64,000 nucleotides of DNA from Roseivivax isoporae LMG 25204 (GTDB lineage: Bacteria; Pseudomonadota; Alphaproteobacteria; Rhodobacterales; Rhodobacteraceae): contig NZ_JAME01000004.1 of NCBI RefSeq assembly GCF_000521865.1, positions 1-64,000 of the forward strand, read 5' to 3'. A program made the position numbers and the translations under genes. The notes beneath the pieces are model-generated. The model ran no database searches. It saw nothing but the letters and a program-made list of their open reading frames with translations, and was not told the DNA's origin. Position 1 is the first letter of the stretch; every line of letters begins with the position of its first letter. Shown here piece by piece: positions 28,811 to 36,969 of the stretch.

Positions 28811-29181
28811 GTGCCTGCTCTTGTTTTATGCCACTGGCCCCTCAATAACGCGAACTCGCCAAATCTCAAATCGCCAATGTTCGGATTTTCCGTTTTTCCT
28901 GTCATCTTGGCGAAGAACGGGACATGGCAGCGGCGCCGCGGCGAGTTGGGGTGACACACACGGACCGTCAGGAAACTTTAGGGTGTCAGAGGGGGCATGA
29001 TAGGGGGACGCCAGAGGGTCACCCATTACCAATCTTACCAGGATTCTTGATCCGATCAGGATTTTCGCCCTGATCCCGTATTTATCAAATCGTTGACAAA
29101 CGACGGGATTACGCGACACTGGAACAAGTTCGCGGAATCGGCCGTCAGAGCCGGACCGCAGAGGCGAAACGAGCGACGATC
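28811..29181. other. probable replication origin / divergent parA-rep promoter region
   Basis: 371 bp without a gene, between divergent parA and rep, clearly AT-richer in places than the flanks. It contains two iteron-like G-rich segments beginning TAGGG at 28979 and 29001, both leading into CAGAGGG. There is a TGACAC/GTGTCA inverted pair (28952-28957, 28983-28988) and a 7-bp hairpin GATCAGG/CCTGATC at about 29054-29075. TTGACA at 29093-29098, with GACACT 16 bases on, is a candidate rep promoter. TTTATCAAA at 29081 is a poor DnaA-box match. Position and structure suggest oriV, but the repeats are weak. Confidence 0.5.
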
Positions 29182-29877
29182 ATGGACCCCAAGCGGATGA
29201 CCGGCCCTCAGGCCGGGGTGATGAAATATGACCTGCTCACGGCGATGGCGGTTGCCGGGCTGAGCGGGTCGCCGGGATTTCAAACCTCGATGATGCGATT
29301 GATCGCATTGGTGACCGCGCGCTACAACTGGCGCAACGACGAGCTGACGGTCGGCCAGCGCGAGATGGCGCGCATGTGGTCCGTCGACGAACGCACCGTG
29401 AAGCGCGAGGTCAAGCGCCTGACCGCGGCGCGCATCCTGCTGCAGCTGCGGCCCGGCGTCCGGGGCAGGGTGGCCGCCTACCGCCTGAACCAGATGGAGA
29501 TCCAGCGCCTGAGCGCACCTCTCTGGGACAGGGTCGGTCCCGATTTCTCGGCCCGGATGGAGGCGCAGGCGCCGATGGAGACCCCGCCGGATGCCAAGGT
29601 GGTGCGGCTCGATTTCGGCGCGAAGAGCGGCGGCACGGAGGAGGGCGGGGCGACGCCCTGGGACCGCACGCGCGACCGGCTGGCGCTGTCCGATCCGGCC
29701 CTTTTCCGCAACTGGTACGCGGGCCTCGTCTTTCACGCGCTCGAGGGACCGGTCCTGCACCTGCGGGCGCCGTCGGGATTCGTTGCGCAATACGTCAAGA
29801 CGCATCACCTGCGGCCGCTTCTCGATGCGGTGCGGATCGACATGCCGGGGGTGCACCGGGTCGAGATCGGGGGCTAG
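29182..29877 (+). CDS. replication initiator: winged-helix domain plus DnaA N-domain-like C-terminus
   Basis: 231 residues. Residues about 15-105 form a winged helix (LTVGQREMARMWSVDERTVK). After a linker, residues about 165-231 (DPALFRNWYAGLVFHALEG, HLRAPSGFVAQYVKTHHL, then LLDAV) match the pattern of the DnaA N-terminal interaction domain, in which W..L....... L.AP..FV..W....Y recurs. Rhodobacterales carry a class of plasmid initiator called DnaA-like, coded beside parAB; this gene fits that description. It has no AAA+ module. It should bind the origin at 28811-29181. No other initiator gene is visible nearby. Confidence 0.75.
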   Translation: MDPKRMTGPQAGVMKYDLLTAMAVAGLSGSPGFQTSMMRLIALVTARYNWRNDELTVGQREMARMWSVDERTVKREVKRLTAARILLQLRPGVRGRVAAYRLNQMEIQRLSAPLWDRVGPDFSARMEAQAPMETPPDAKVVRLDFGAKSGGTEEGGATPWDRTRDRLALSDPALFRNWYAGLVFHALEGPVLHLRAPSGFVAQYVKTHHLRPLLDAVRIDMPGVHRVEIGG

Positions 29878-29955
29878 TCATCCCGCACCGGGGTAACGGA
29901 AAATGTAGCGAAGTTTGTTTCCGCAACGCCGGGCAAACCGAACAGGGACGGGCGG

Positions 29956-31104
29956 ATGTCGCAAAACCAACCTGGACTGCTCGACACGCTTCTCGGCCTC
30001 GAGGTGGCGGCGGGCCGCATCGAGGGCGCGTTCGCCGCGGATCCGGATCTGGGCCGTCTCTGGCGCATGCAGGCGGCGTTGAGCGAGGCGTGCCGGTCGG
30101 TGGGGCTCGAGGACATCCATCTCTCGGAGGGCGACCTGGCACTCCGCGCCTTCGAGACGCCGCTGACGGCCTTCGAACCCGCCCGCGGCGGGTGGCACGC
30201 GGAGCGGCTCTTGCGGGTCATCGTGGCGCCGGGCGACATCGCCGCGGAGCCGGGCGCGACGATCGCCCGCTGTCTGCGGGCGGGCCTCGTGGACGACGGC
30301 GAGGCCGCGGGTACGCCCGAGGACCTCGACATCCTGGCGCGCGACGTGGCGGTCGCCGTCGCCGCTGCCGCCACGCCGTGCCTCGCGGGCATCCGTGCCG
30401 CGGCCCTCGTGCGTGCCGCCACCGGCGGGACGCAGCCCTCGGCGGAACGGCTGGTCTTTCTCGCCGCCGATCACGCGCTGCGGCGGGGCAGGGCAGGGGG
30501 GCGCGGCCCGTCGCCCGGCGAGGGGGCCGAGGGCATCCTACCGGCGCTGTCCGCCGACTGGGTGCTCCTGCCGTCCATGGCGCTGTCGGCGCAGGGGTTC
30601 CGCGCCTGGTCGCCCCTGTCGCCCACGGGCATCGCCGATCTCCTCTCGGGGCTGCGGATCGAGACCGGGCGCACGCTCGGCGACCTGCCGGTTCTCCGCC
30701 GGTGGCGCGACCGGGCGCAGGGCGCCTGCTCCGGGCGGCACGGCAAATCGCGGCTGTCCGATCTCGTGGCGCTCTGTCTGCGCCGTCCGATTCTCACCGG
30801 CCGCGGCATCGCCGACGCGCTGGCCGTGACCGACCGGACCGCGCGCAACCTCACGGCAGAGGCGGTGGAGGCCGGCATCCTCGCGCAGCTGACCCCGCGC
30901 CGGACGTATCGCGCCTGGGCGCCGGTGCCGCTGGCCGACCGGTTGCGCCGCCGCAGCCAGCCGGTCGCGCGGTCGGTCACGGTGTCCCGCGCCGGCCCCA
31001 CGAGAGACGCGCTGTCGGTCGATGCCGCGCTGGCCGATCTCGATGCCGCGCTCGCGCAGGCCGACCGCGTGCTCGCCCGCTACGGAACGCGGGACGGCAC
31101 CTGA
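29956..31104 (+). CDS. helix-turn-helix protein of a plasmid-associated family (DUF1612-like)
   Basis: 382 residues, no membrane segment. The first half recalls DUF1612 proteins common on rhizobial plasmids (LWRMQAALSEACRSVGLEDI, HLSEGDLALR). The C-terminal section has a helix-turn-helix at about 280-315 (GRGIADALAVTDRTARNLT), followed by a basic tail. Such genes often lie near replication/partition modules and integrated elements, but their role is not known to me. It follows rep by 78 bases on the same strand. Very Ala/Arg-rich composition, like its neighbours. Family assignment is tentative. Confidence 0.5.
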   Translation: MSQNQPGLLDTLLGLEVAAGRIEGAFAADPDLGRLWRMQAALSEACRSVGLEDIHLSEGDLALRAFETPLTAFEPARGGWHAERLLRVIVAPGDIAAEPGATIARCLRAGLVDDGEAAGTPEDLDILARDVAVAVAAAATPCLAGIRAAALVRAATGGTQPSAERLVFLAADHALRRGRAGGRGPSPGEGAEGILPALSADWVLLPSMALSAQGFRAWSPLSPTGIADLLSGLRIETGRTLGDLPVLRRWRDRAQGACSGRHGKSRLSDLVALCLRRPILTGRGIADALAVTDRTARNLTAEAVEAGILAQLTPRRTYRAWAPVPLADRLRRRSQPVARSVTVSRAGPTRDALSVDAALADLDAALAQADRVLARYGTRDGT

Positions 31105-31109
31105 CCGTG

Positions 31110-31131
31110 CGGAGATATTTCCATCTGCATG
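31110..31131 (+). promoter_or_regulatory. candidate operator upstream of the isatin-hydrolase-like gene
   Basis: Contains CGGAGATATTTC (31110-31121) overlapping TTTCCATCTGCATG (31118-31131). The reverse complement of the latter, CATGCAGATGGAAA, matches ATGCARATGSAW-type sites also found before the genes at 32605 and 39278. It lies 48 bases upstream of the start codon, where a repressor would block transcription. A 6-bp hairpin, ACCGTT/AACGGT, follows at about 31143-31160. Confidence 0.45.
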
Positions 31132-31178
31132 TTTTTTCGTCTACCGTTCCCCGAAACGGTGCGAAGCGGGAGGATGCC

Positions 31179-31967
31179 ATGTCGACCAATGACACGTTGA
31201 ACGAGCTGGGCGCAAAGCTTCTGGCGGGCGAGATCCGGGTCGTGGACCTGTCGAGCCCGCTCGGGCCGGACACGCCCATCCTGCAGCTTCCGCCGGATTT
31301 CGCGAAGAACACGCCGAGGGTCGAGATCCACAAGATCAGCGAATACGATTCGGACGGCCCGTTCTTTGCCTGGAACTGGATGGTCCTCGGCGAGCATTCG
31401 GGCACGCATTTCGACGCGCCGCATCACTGGATCACCGGCAAGGACTACGCCGACGGCTACACTGATTCGCTCGACCTGCAGCGCGTCGTGGCCCCGGTGA
31501 ACGTCATCGACTGCTCGAAGGAGGTCGCGGAGAACGCGGATTTCCTCCTGACGCCCGACCACGTGACGGCATGGGAGGCCGAGCATGGCGAGATCGGCGC
31601 CGGCGAATGGGTGGTGCTCCGGTCCGACTGGGACAAGCGCGCCCATGACGAGGCGCTGTTCCTGAACGCCGACGAGACCGGCCCGCACTCGCCGGGGCCG
31701 ACGCCCGAATGCGTCGAATACCTCCTGTCGAAGAAGATCGTCGGCTGGGGATCGCAGTGCATCGGCACCGATGCGGGACAGGCCGGCGCGATGGATCCGC
31801 CGTTCCCGGCGCACAACTTCCTGCACCGCGACAACTGCTTCGGCCTCGCCTCGCTCGCCAACCTCGACCAGCTGCCGCCGAAGGGCGCGGTGCTGATCGC
31901 GGCCCCGCTCAAGATCCGCCGCGGCACCGGCAGCCCGATCCGCGCCATGGCGCTGGTTCCGCGCTGA
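31179..31967 (+). CDS. cyclase-family metal hydrolase, probable isatin hydrolase
   Basis: 262 residues from the ATG at 31179 (GGGAGGA upstream). The metal-binding motif HSGTHFDAPHH (HxGTHxDxPxH) places it in the cyclase/KynB-type family (PF04199). Segments such as EIHKISEYDSDGPFFAWNWM, WITGKDY, GPHSPGPTPE, GTDAGQAG and GSPIRAMALV resemble, as I recall, the Mn-dependent isatin hydrolase of the marine alphaproteobacterium Labrenzia, which opens isatin to isatinate. A MarR gene follows at once, and then an aryl-2-oxoacid oxidoreductase that could use isatinate. Kynurenine formamidase (same fold) is the main alternative. The family is certain; the substrate is inferred. Confidence 0.75.
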   Translation: MSTNDTLNELGAKLLAGEIRVVDLSSPLGPDTPILQLPPDFAKNTPRVEIHKISEYDSDGPFFAWNWMVLGEHSGTHFDAPHHWITGKDYADGYTDSLDLQRVVAPVNVIDCSKEVAENADFLLTPDHVTAWEAEHGEIGAGEWVVLRSDWDKRAHDEALFLNADETGPHSPGPTPECVEYLLSKKIVGWGSQCIGTDAGQAGAMDPPFPAHNFLHRDNCFGLASLANLDQLPPKGAVLIAAPLKIRRGTGSPIRAMALVPR

Positions 31968-32007
31968 TCGCGTGGCCCCGGCCCTTTCCCGCAAAGGCGC
32001 GCTGACG

Positions 32008-32505
32008 ATGGCAGAAGACCGGGCACCGGACATGGGTACCGACCTTCCGAAACCCGAGCGCACGCTGGGCGAGATCGGGCTCTGGCAGTTCGCGCCCTAC
32101 CTGATGAACCGCATCATGGGGCGCTACAACGCGAACCTGCAGGGCGAGCTCAGGACCGCCAACCTGACCACCGCCAAGATGCGCACGCTTGCCGTCCTCG
32201 CGGTGGTGCCGGGGCTGACCATCAACGAGCTGTCGGTCTATGCGGTGACCGAACAATCGACCATGTCGCGCACGCTCGAGGCGCTGGAAAAGGCCGGCCT
32301 CGTGCGGCGCGAGGCGCGGGCGAGCGACGCCCGCGTGCGCGAGATCTACCTCACCGACGCGGGGCGCGCGGAGTTCGACCGCGTCTGGCCGCTGATGCAT
32401 GCACGCTACGAAGAGATGTTCCACGGCATCGACGAGGCCGAGCGTGCGGCCTTCGTGGCGATCCTGCAGCGCATCCTCAAGAACATCCGGCGTCACGAGA
32501 TCTGA
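32008..32505 (+). CDS. MarR family regulator
   Basis: 165 residues from the ATG at 32008; a GTG at 31972 in frame is less likely. Winged helix at about 55-115: LAVLAVVPGLTINELSVYAV, the recognition helix TEQSTMSRTLEALEKAG, and the wing REARASDARVREIYLT. MarR proteins bind short palindromes as dimers and release them on binding phenolic or aromatic ligands. It sits 40 bases after the isatin-hydrolase-like gene and 99 bases before the oxidoreductase pair. Related candidate operators precede both, so it probably controls them. Confidence 0.92.
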   Translation: MAEDRAPDMGTDLPKPERTLGEIGLWQFAPYLMNRIMGRYNANLQGELRTANLTTAKMRTLAVLAVVPGLTINELSVYAVTEQSTMSRTLEALEKAGLVRREARASDARVREIYLTDAGRAEFDRVWPLMHARYEEMFHGIDEAERAAFVAILQRILKNIRRHEI

Positions 32506-32554
32506 CCGGGCTCTGCCGCCCGTTCGGATGCGGGGGCACATTCACGCTTCTCAA

Positions 32555-32576
32555 GATATATGCAAATGGATATAGT
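32555..32576 (+). promoter_or_regulatory. candidate MarR operator upstream of iorA
   Basis: TATATGCAAATGGATATA is an imperfect palindrome (arms TATAT/ATATA, 14 of 18 positions symmetric). It ends about 30 bases before the iorA start codon. Its core ATGCAAATGGAT (32560-32571) is shared with the sites at 31118 (reverse strand) and 39241. Confidence 0.5.
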
Positions 32577-32604
32577 TTGACGAAAGGGCCACAGGAGGGA
32601 TCCC

Positions 32605-34749
32605 ATGGCGGAACGGTCGTTCAAGAAAGAGGTCGAGCACCTGCGCATCGGTGCGGGCGAGACCTTTCGCGGCGAGGGCATCCTCGCCATCACCAAGGCG
32701 CTGCTCGAGAACGGGGTGGGCTACGTGGGCGGATACCAGGGGGCCCCGATCAGCCACCTGATGGACGTGCTCGCCGATGCCGAGGACCTGATGGCCGAAC
32801 TCGGCATCCGGTTCGAGGCGAACGCCTCAGAGGCTGCCGCGGCCGCGATGCTCGCGGCGAGCGTGCATTACCCGATCCGCGGCGCGGTGACGTTCAAGTC
32901 GACCGTGGGCACGAATGTCGCGTCCGACGCGCTGGCCAACCTCGCCTCGGGCGGGGTGAAGGGCGGCGCGCTGATCATCGTCGGCGAGGATTACGGCGAG
33001 GGATCGTCGATCATGCAGGAGCGGTCGCATGCCTTCGCGACCAAGTCGCAGATCTGGCTTCTCGACCCGCGGCCGAACCTGCCCTCGATCACCGACGCGG
33101 TGCGCCATGGCTTCGAGCTGAGCGAGGCGTCGAACACGCCCGTCATGTTGATGGTCCGAATCCGCTGCTGCCATGTGCACGGCTCGTTCGAGGCGCGCGA
33201 CAACGTCCCGCCGAAACTCACGGTCCGTGATGCCCTGAAGAACCCCCAGCGCGACACGGGCCGCATCGTGCTGCCGCCCGCCTCGTTCCTCCACGAGAAG
33301 GAGAAGGTCGAGAAGCGGTGGCCCGCCGCCGTCGACTACATCCGCAAGCACCGGCTCAACGAGCATTTCGGGCCGAAGGAGTCGCGGGTGGGAATCGTCC
33401 TGCAGGGGGGGATGTACAACGGCGTGATCCGCGCGCTGCAGCGCCTCGGCCTTGCCGACGTGTACGGCGACTCGGCCGTGCCGCTCTACGTGCTGAACGT
33501 CACCCACCCGCTGCTCGACGACGAGGTGCTGGATTTCTGCGCGGGCAAGGACGCGGTGCTCGTGGTCGAGGAGGGTCAGCCCGAATATCTCGAGCAGGCG
33601 CTGCGCGCGATCCTGCACAAGGCCGGGGCCACGGCAAAGCTTGCCGGCAAGGACGTGCTGCCGATGGCCGGGGAATATACCGGCCGCGTCATGCTCGAGG
33701 GGCTCGAGGCGTTCATGGCCGCGCACGCGCCGGACATCCTGCCCGACCGCGGGCGCGCGCCCAACACGCCCGCGCCGGTGCCCGACCTCACCAAGGTGGT
33801 GCCGGGCCGGCCGCCCGGTTTCTGCACCGGCTGCCCCGAGCGCCCGATCTTCGCGGCGATGAAGCTCGTGGAGGAGGAGATGGGCCCGCACCAGATTTCG
33901 GCCGACATCGGCTGCCACCTCTTCTCGATCATGCCGCCCTTCGAGATCGGCGGCACCACCATGGGCTACGGGCTCGGCCCGGCCTCGAACGCGGCCTTCG
34001 ACGGCGGCGGCGAGCGGCGGCCGATCTCGATCCTGGGCGACGGCGGGTTCTGGCACAACGGGCTCACCTCGTCGATCGGCAACGCGGTGTTCAACAAGTC
34101 CGACGGCGTGACCATCGTGGTCGACAACTACTATTCCGCGGCGACCGGCGGACAGGACATCCTGTCCTCGCGCGCCACGAACCGCACCAAGGCGACGAAG
34201 CATCCGATCGCCGAGGCGGTGAAGGGCGTGGGCGTCACGTGGGTCCGCCAGATCGACCGCACCTACGACGTGGGAAAGATGCGCGAGACGCTGAGGGACG
34301 CGCTGACCACCGATCACGAGGGACCCAAGGTCATCGTGGCCTCGTCGGAATGCATGCTGAACCGCCAGCGGCGGGAGAAGCCCCTCCTTGCCAAGGCGGT
34401 GCAGGAAGGCCGGCGCGTGGAACGGCCGAAATTCGGCGTCGACGAGGAGGTCTGCACCGGCGATCACGCCTGCATGCGCCTGTCGGGCTGTCCGTCGCTG
34501 ACGCTGAAGATGCCCGACGACCCGCTGCGCGACGATCCGGTCGCCCATATCGACCAGACCTGCGTGGGCTGCGGCAATTGCGGCGAGGTCGCGGACGCCG
34601 CCGTGCTCTGCCCCTCGTTCTACCGGGCCGATCTCGTGCACAATCCCGGGCGGTTCGAGAAATGGTGGGCACGCTGGCAGACGCGGGCCATCGACTGGCT
34701 GATCGCGCGGCGCGCGTCGCGGCGGCTCGCGCGGGAGGTGGTGCGATGA
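32605..34749 (+). CDS. iorA: indolepyruvate:ferredoxin oxidoreductase-type enzyme, alpha (TPP and 4Fe-4S) subunit
   Basis: 714 residues. The N-terminal pyrimidine/PP domains include EGILAITKALLENGVGYVGG and FEANASEAAAAAM. The thiamine-diphosphate motif begins GDGGFWHNG at about residue 478 and ends with the DN near 508 (NKSDGVTIVVDN). A C-terminal ferredoxin-like domain (about 616-670) has Cys clusters CTGDHACMRLSGC and CVGCGNC for two 4Fe-4S centres. The family oxidatively decarboxylates aryl-2-oxoacids to acyl-CoA. Beside an isatin hydrolase, the substrate might be isatinate (2-aminophenylglyoxylate), giving anthraniloyl-CoA; indolepyruvate is the textbook alternative. AGGAGG ribosome-binding site. 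Overlaps iorB by four bases. Confidence 0.88.
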   Translation: MAERSFKKEVEHLRIGAGETFRGEGILAITKALLENGVGYVGGYQGAPISHLMDVLADAEDLMAELGIRFEANASEAAAAAMLAASVHYPIRGAVTFKSTVGTNVASDALANLASGGVKGGALIIVGEDYGEGSSIMQERSHAFATKSQIWLLDPRPNLPSITDAVRHGFELSEASNTPVMLMVRIRCCHVHGSFEARDNVPPKLTVRDALKNPQRDTGRIVLPPASFLHEKEKVEKRWPAAVDYIRKHRLNEHFGPKESRVGIVLQGGMYNGVIRALQRLGLADVYGDSAVPLYVLNVTHPLLDDEVLDFCAGKDAVLVVEEGQPEYLEQALRAILHKAGATAKLAGKDVLPMAGEYTGRVMLEGLEAFMAAHAPDILPDRGRAPNTPAPVPDLTKVVPGRPPGFCTGCPERPIFAAMKLVEEEMGPHQISADIGCHLFSIMPPFEIGGTTMGYGLGPASNAAFDGGGERRPISILGDGGFWHNGLTSSIGNAVFNKSDGVTIVVDNYYSAATGGQDILSSRATNRTKATKHPIAEAVKGVGVTWVRQIDRTYDVGKMRETLRDALTTDHEGPKVIVASSECMLNRQRREKPLLAKAVQEGRRVERPKFGVDEEVCTGDHACMRLSGCPSLTLKMPDDPLRDDPVAHIDQTCVGCGNCGEVADAAVLCPSFYRADLVHNPGRFEKWWARWQTRAIDWLIARRASRRLAREVVR

Positions 34750-36320
34750 CCGAGGTGCTTCCGGTACAGTCTGCCGCGCGCGACCCGCGCCTCGACGACC
34801 TCGTCAAGCTCGCGGTCATGGCCGTGGGCGGGCAGGGGGGCGGCGTCCTCACGAACTGGATCATCGACCTGGCCGAACGCAACGGCTACGCGGCGCAGGC
34901 GACGAGCGTCGCGGGCGTCGCGCAGCGGACGGGCGCGACGATCTACTACGTCGAGATGCTGCCCGAGGCCGCGCGCCAGCCGGTCTTCGCTCTTTCCCCG
35001 GCAGAGGGCGACGTCGACATCCTGATCGCGGCAGAGATGATGGAAGCCGGGCGCGCCATCATGCGCGGCTTCGTGACGCCCGACCGCACCACGCTCATCG
35101 CCTCGACCCACCGCGCGCTCGCGGTGAGCGAGAAGGTCGTGCCGGGCACCGGGCTCGCCGATGCCGAGGCGGTGCAACGGGCCGCCGAGGAGGCGGCGCG
35201 GGCCGTCGTGGCCTTTGACATGGAGGCAATCGCGCAAGGGGCGGGCAGCGTCATCTCGGCCTCGCTCTTCGGTGCGCTCGCCGGATCGGGCACGCTGCCC
35301 TTCCCGGTGGAAAGCTACCGCGAGACCATCCGCGCCTCGGGCCGCGGCGTCGAGAAGAGCCTCGCCGCCTTCGAGGCGGCGCGCGAGGCGGCCGCGTCCC
35401 GGCACCGGGACCCCGCGCCCGACCCGGAACCGGTGGCGGAAGAGGCGGAGTTCGTCGGCCCCGCGCCGCTCCTTCGGGACTGGGAGGCGCTCGGCCGACG
35501 GATCGCGGCGCTGCCCGATCCGGTCCGGCCGCTGGCGCGCGCCGGGCTCGCGCGGGTCGTCGACTACCAGGACGTGGCCTATGGCGCGGAATACCTCGAC
35601 CGGCTCGAGGCGCTCCTGGCCGAGGACCGGGCGCAAGACGGAGCGGCGCGGGGCTTCGACTTCACCGCCACCGCGGCCAAGTACCTCGCGACCGCGATGG
35701 CTTACGACGACATCCTGCGGGTGGCGGACCTCAAGACCCGCGCGGGCCGGCGCGAACGTGTTGCGGCCGAGATGCGCGCGGGCACGGGCACCCTCGTGCA
35801 GGTCACCGAGTACGTGCATCCCGGCGCCGCCGAGGTGGTGAGCGCCCTGCCCGTGCGGCTCGGCGCCTATGTCGAGGCGCGGCCGGGTCTCATGCGCATG
35901 CTCGACCGCGTGGTGAACCGGGGCCGGCGGATGCGCACCGACCGGCTGAGCGGGTTCCTTCCGCTCTACGTGGCGGCGGGTCTGCGGCGCCGGCGGCGCA
36001 CGCTCCTGCGGCACGGGCGCGAGATGGCGCATGTCGACGGATGGCTCGACGCCGCGCGGGCGCGGCTGCCCCTGGACTACGCCCACGCGGTCGAGACGCT
36101 GAAGATCCGAAGGCTCGTGAAGGGCTATTCCGACACCCATGCCCGCGGCCTCGCCAAGTTCGACCGGGTCATGTCCGGCGCGGCGCTGGTCGAGGGGCGC
36201 GCGGATGCCGCCGACTGGACCGCGCGGCTGATCACCGCCGCACTGAAGGATCCGAAGGGCGAGGCGCTCGACGGCGCGCTGCGCACCATCCGCTCCTTCA
36301 CCACCGCTGGAGAAGCGTGA
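34746..36320 (+). CDS. iorB: indolepyruvate oxidoreductase-type beta subunit with C-terminal DUF6537-like extension
   Basis: 524 residues from the ATG at 34746, overlapping the iorA stop (ATGA). The first 195 residues are the gamma-type domain of 2-oxoacid:acceptor oxidoreductases (MAVGGQGGGVLTNWIIDLAE, ATSVAGVAQRTGAT). A long helical C-terminal domain of about 300 residues (VDYQDVAYGAEYLDRLEALL, RRERVAAEMRAGTG, RLVKGYSDTHARGLAKFDRV) matches the DUF6537-like extension of proteobacterial aerobic forms. The pair therefore forms a complete two-subunit enzyme. It is the last gene before the convergent lipid operon. Confidence 0.88.
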   Translation: MTEVLPVQSAARDPRLDDLVKLAVMAVGGQGGGVLTNWIIDLAERNGYAAQATSVAGVAQRTGATIYYVEMLPEAARQPVFALSPAEGDVDILIAAEMMEAGRAIMRGFVTPDRTTLIASTHRALAVSEKVVPGTGLADAEAVQRAAEEAARAVVAFDMEAIAQGAGSVISASLFGALAGSGTLPFPVESYRETIRASGRGVEKSLAAFEAAREAAASRHRDPAPDPEPVAEEAEFVGPAPLLRDWEALGRRIAALPDPVRPLARAGLARVVDYQDVAYGAEYLDRLEALLAEDRAQDGAARGFDFTATAAKYLATAMAYDDILRVADLKTRAGRRERVAAEMRAGTGTLVQVTEYVHPGAAEVVSALPVRLGAYVEARPGLMRMLDRVVNRGRRMRTDRLSGFLPLYVAAGLRRRRRTLLRHGREMAHVDGWLDAARARLPLDYAHAVETLKIRRLVKGYSDTHARGLAKFDRVMSGAALVEGRADAADWTARLITAALKDPKGEALDGALRTIRSFTTAGEA

Positions 36321-36324
36321 GGCC

Positions 36325-36969
36325 TCAGGCCGGCCGTTTCAGGACGGCCGCCTGCGCGTAGCCGCGGTAGAGCGTCACGTGGTCGACGGCGCAGCCGGTC
36401 TCGACGCCGATGCGCGCGACCGCCGCGCCGAGGTCGAGCCGCGGCGTCACGTGGAAGCGCGACAGCCACGCCCGGTGCGCGCGCCTGAACGGTGCGGGAT
36501 ATCCGCCGAGATCGTGGAAATCGACGACGTGCAGCGCGCCGCCCGGGGCGAGGTGGCGCACGCCCTCGCGCAGCGTGCCCGCCCAGTCGGGGATCATCGA
36601 CACCGCGTAGGAGATGAGGATGCGATCGAAGCCGTCGCGCCCGAAAAGCGCCTGCGCATCGAATTGCGTCGCGTCGCCCGCGGCCAGCATGGCGCGCGAC
36701 CCGAGCCGCGCGCGCGCCGAGCGCAGCATCTCCTGCGAGATGTCGAGCCCGTAGAGCCGGCAGCCCGGAACGAGCGCGTCGATGCGGGCGAGGTTCCGCC
36801 CCGTGCCGCAGGCGATCTCGAGCACCGAGCCCCCCGGCGGCGGGTCCATCGCGCGAATCGCGTGGTCGCGCCCGAACAGGAAGAACCGCCGCGTCAGGTC
36901 GTAGATGTGACGCTGCCGGCGGTAGGTCCGGTCCATGAGCGCGGCATGACTGTCGGCCACGGAACTCAT
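36325..36969 (-). CDS. btaB: BtaB, betaine-lipid N-methyltransferase
   Basis: 214 residues from the ATG at 36969, overlapping the btaA stop by four bases. A class I SAM methyltransferase with motif I VLEIACGTGRN, YGLDISQEML, and FHDLGGYPAPFRRAHRAWL in the C-terminal half. In Rhodobacter sphaeroides and Sinorhizobium, BtaB trimethylates diacylglyceryl homoserine to the betaine lipid DGTS. Its pairing with btaA makes the assignment firm. The 3' end meets the iorB stop with only four bases between; a GC-rich hairpin at 36331-36350 lies inside the btaB end. Confidence 0.93.
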   Translation of the reverse strand: MSSVADSHAALMDRTYRRQRHIYDLTRRFFLFGRDHAIRAMDPPPGGSVLEIACGTGRNLARIDALVPGCRLYGLDISQEMLRSARARLGSRAMLAAGDATQFDAQALFGRDGFDRILISYAVSMIPDWAGTLREGVRHLAPGGALHVVDFHDLGGYPAPFRRAHRAWLSRFHVTPRLDLGAAVARIGVETGCAVDHVTLYRGYAQAAVLKRPA

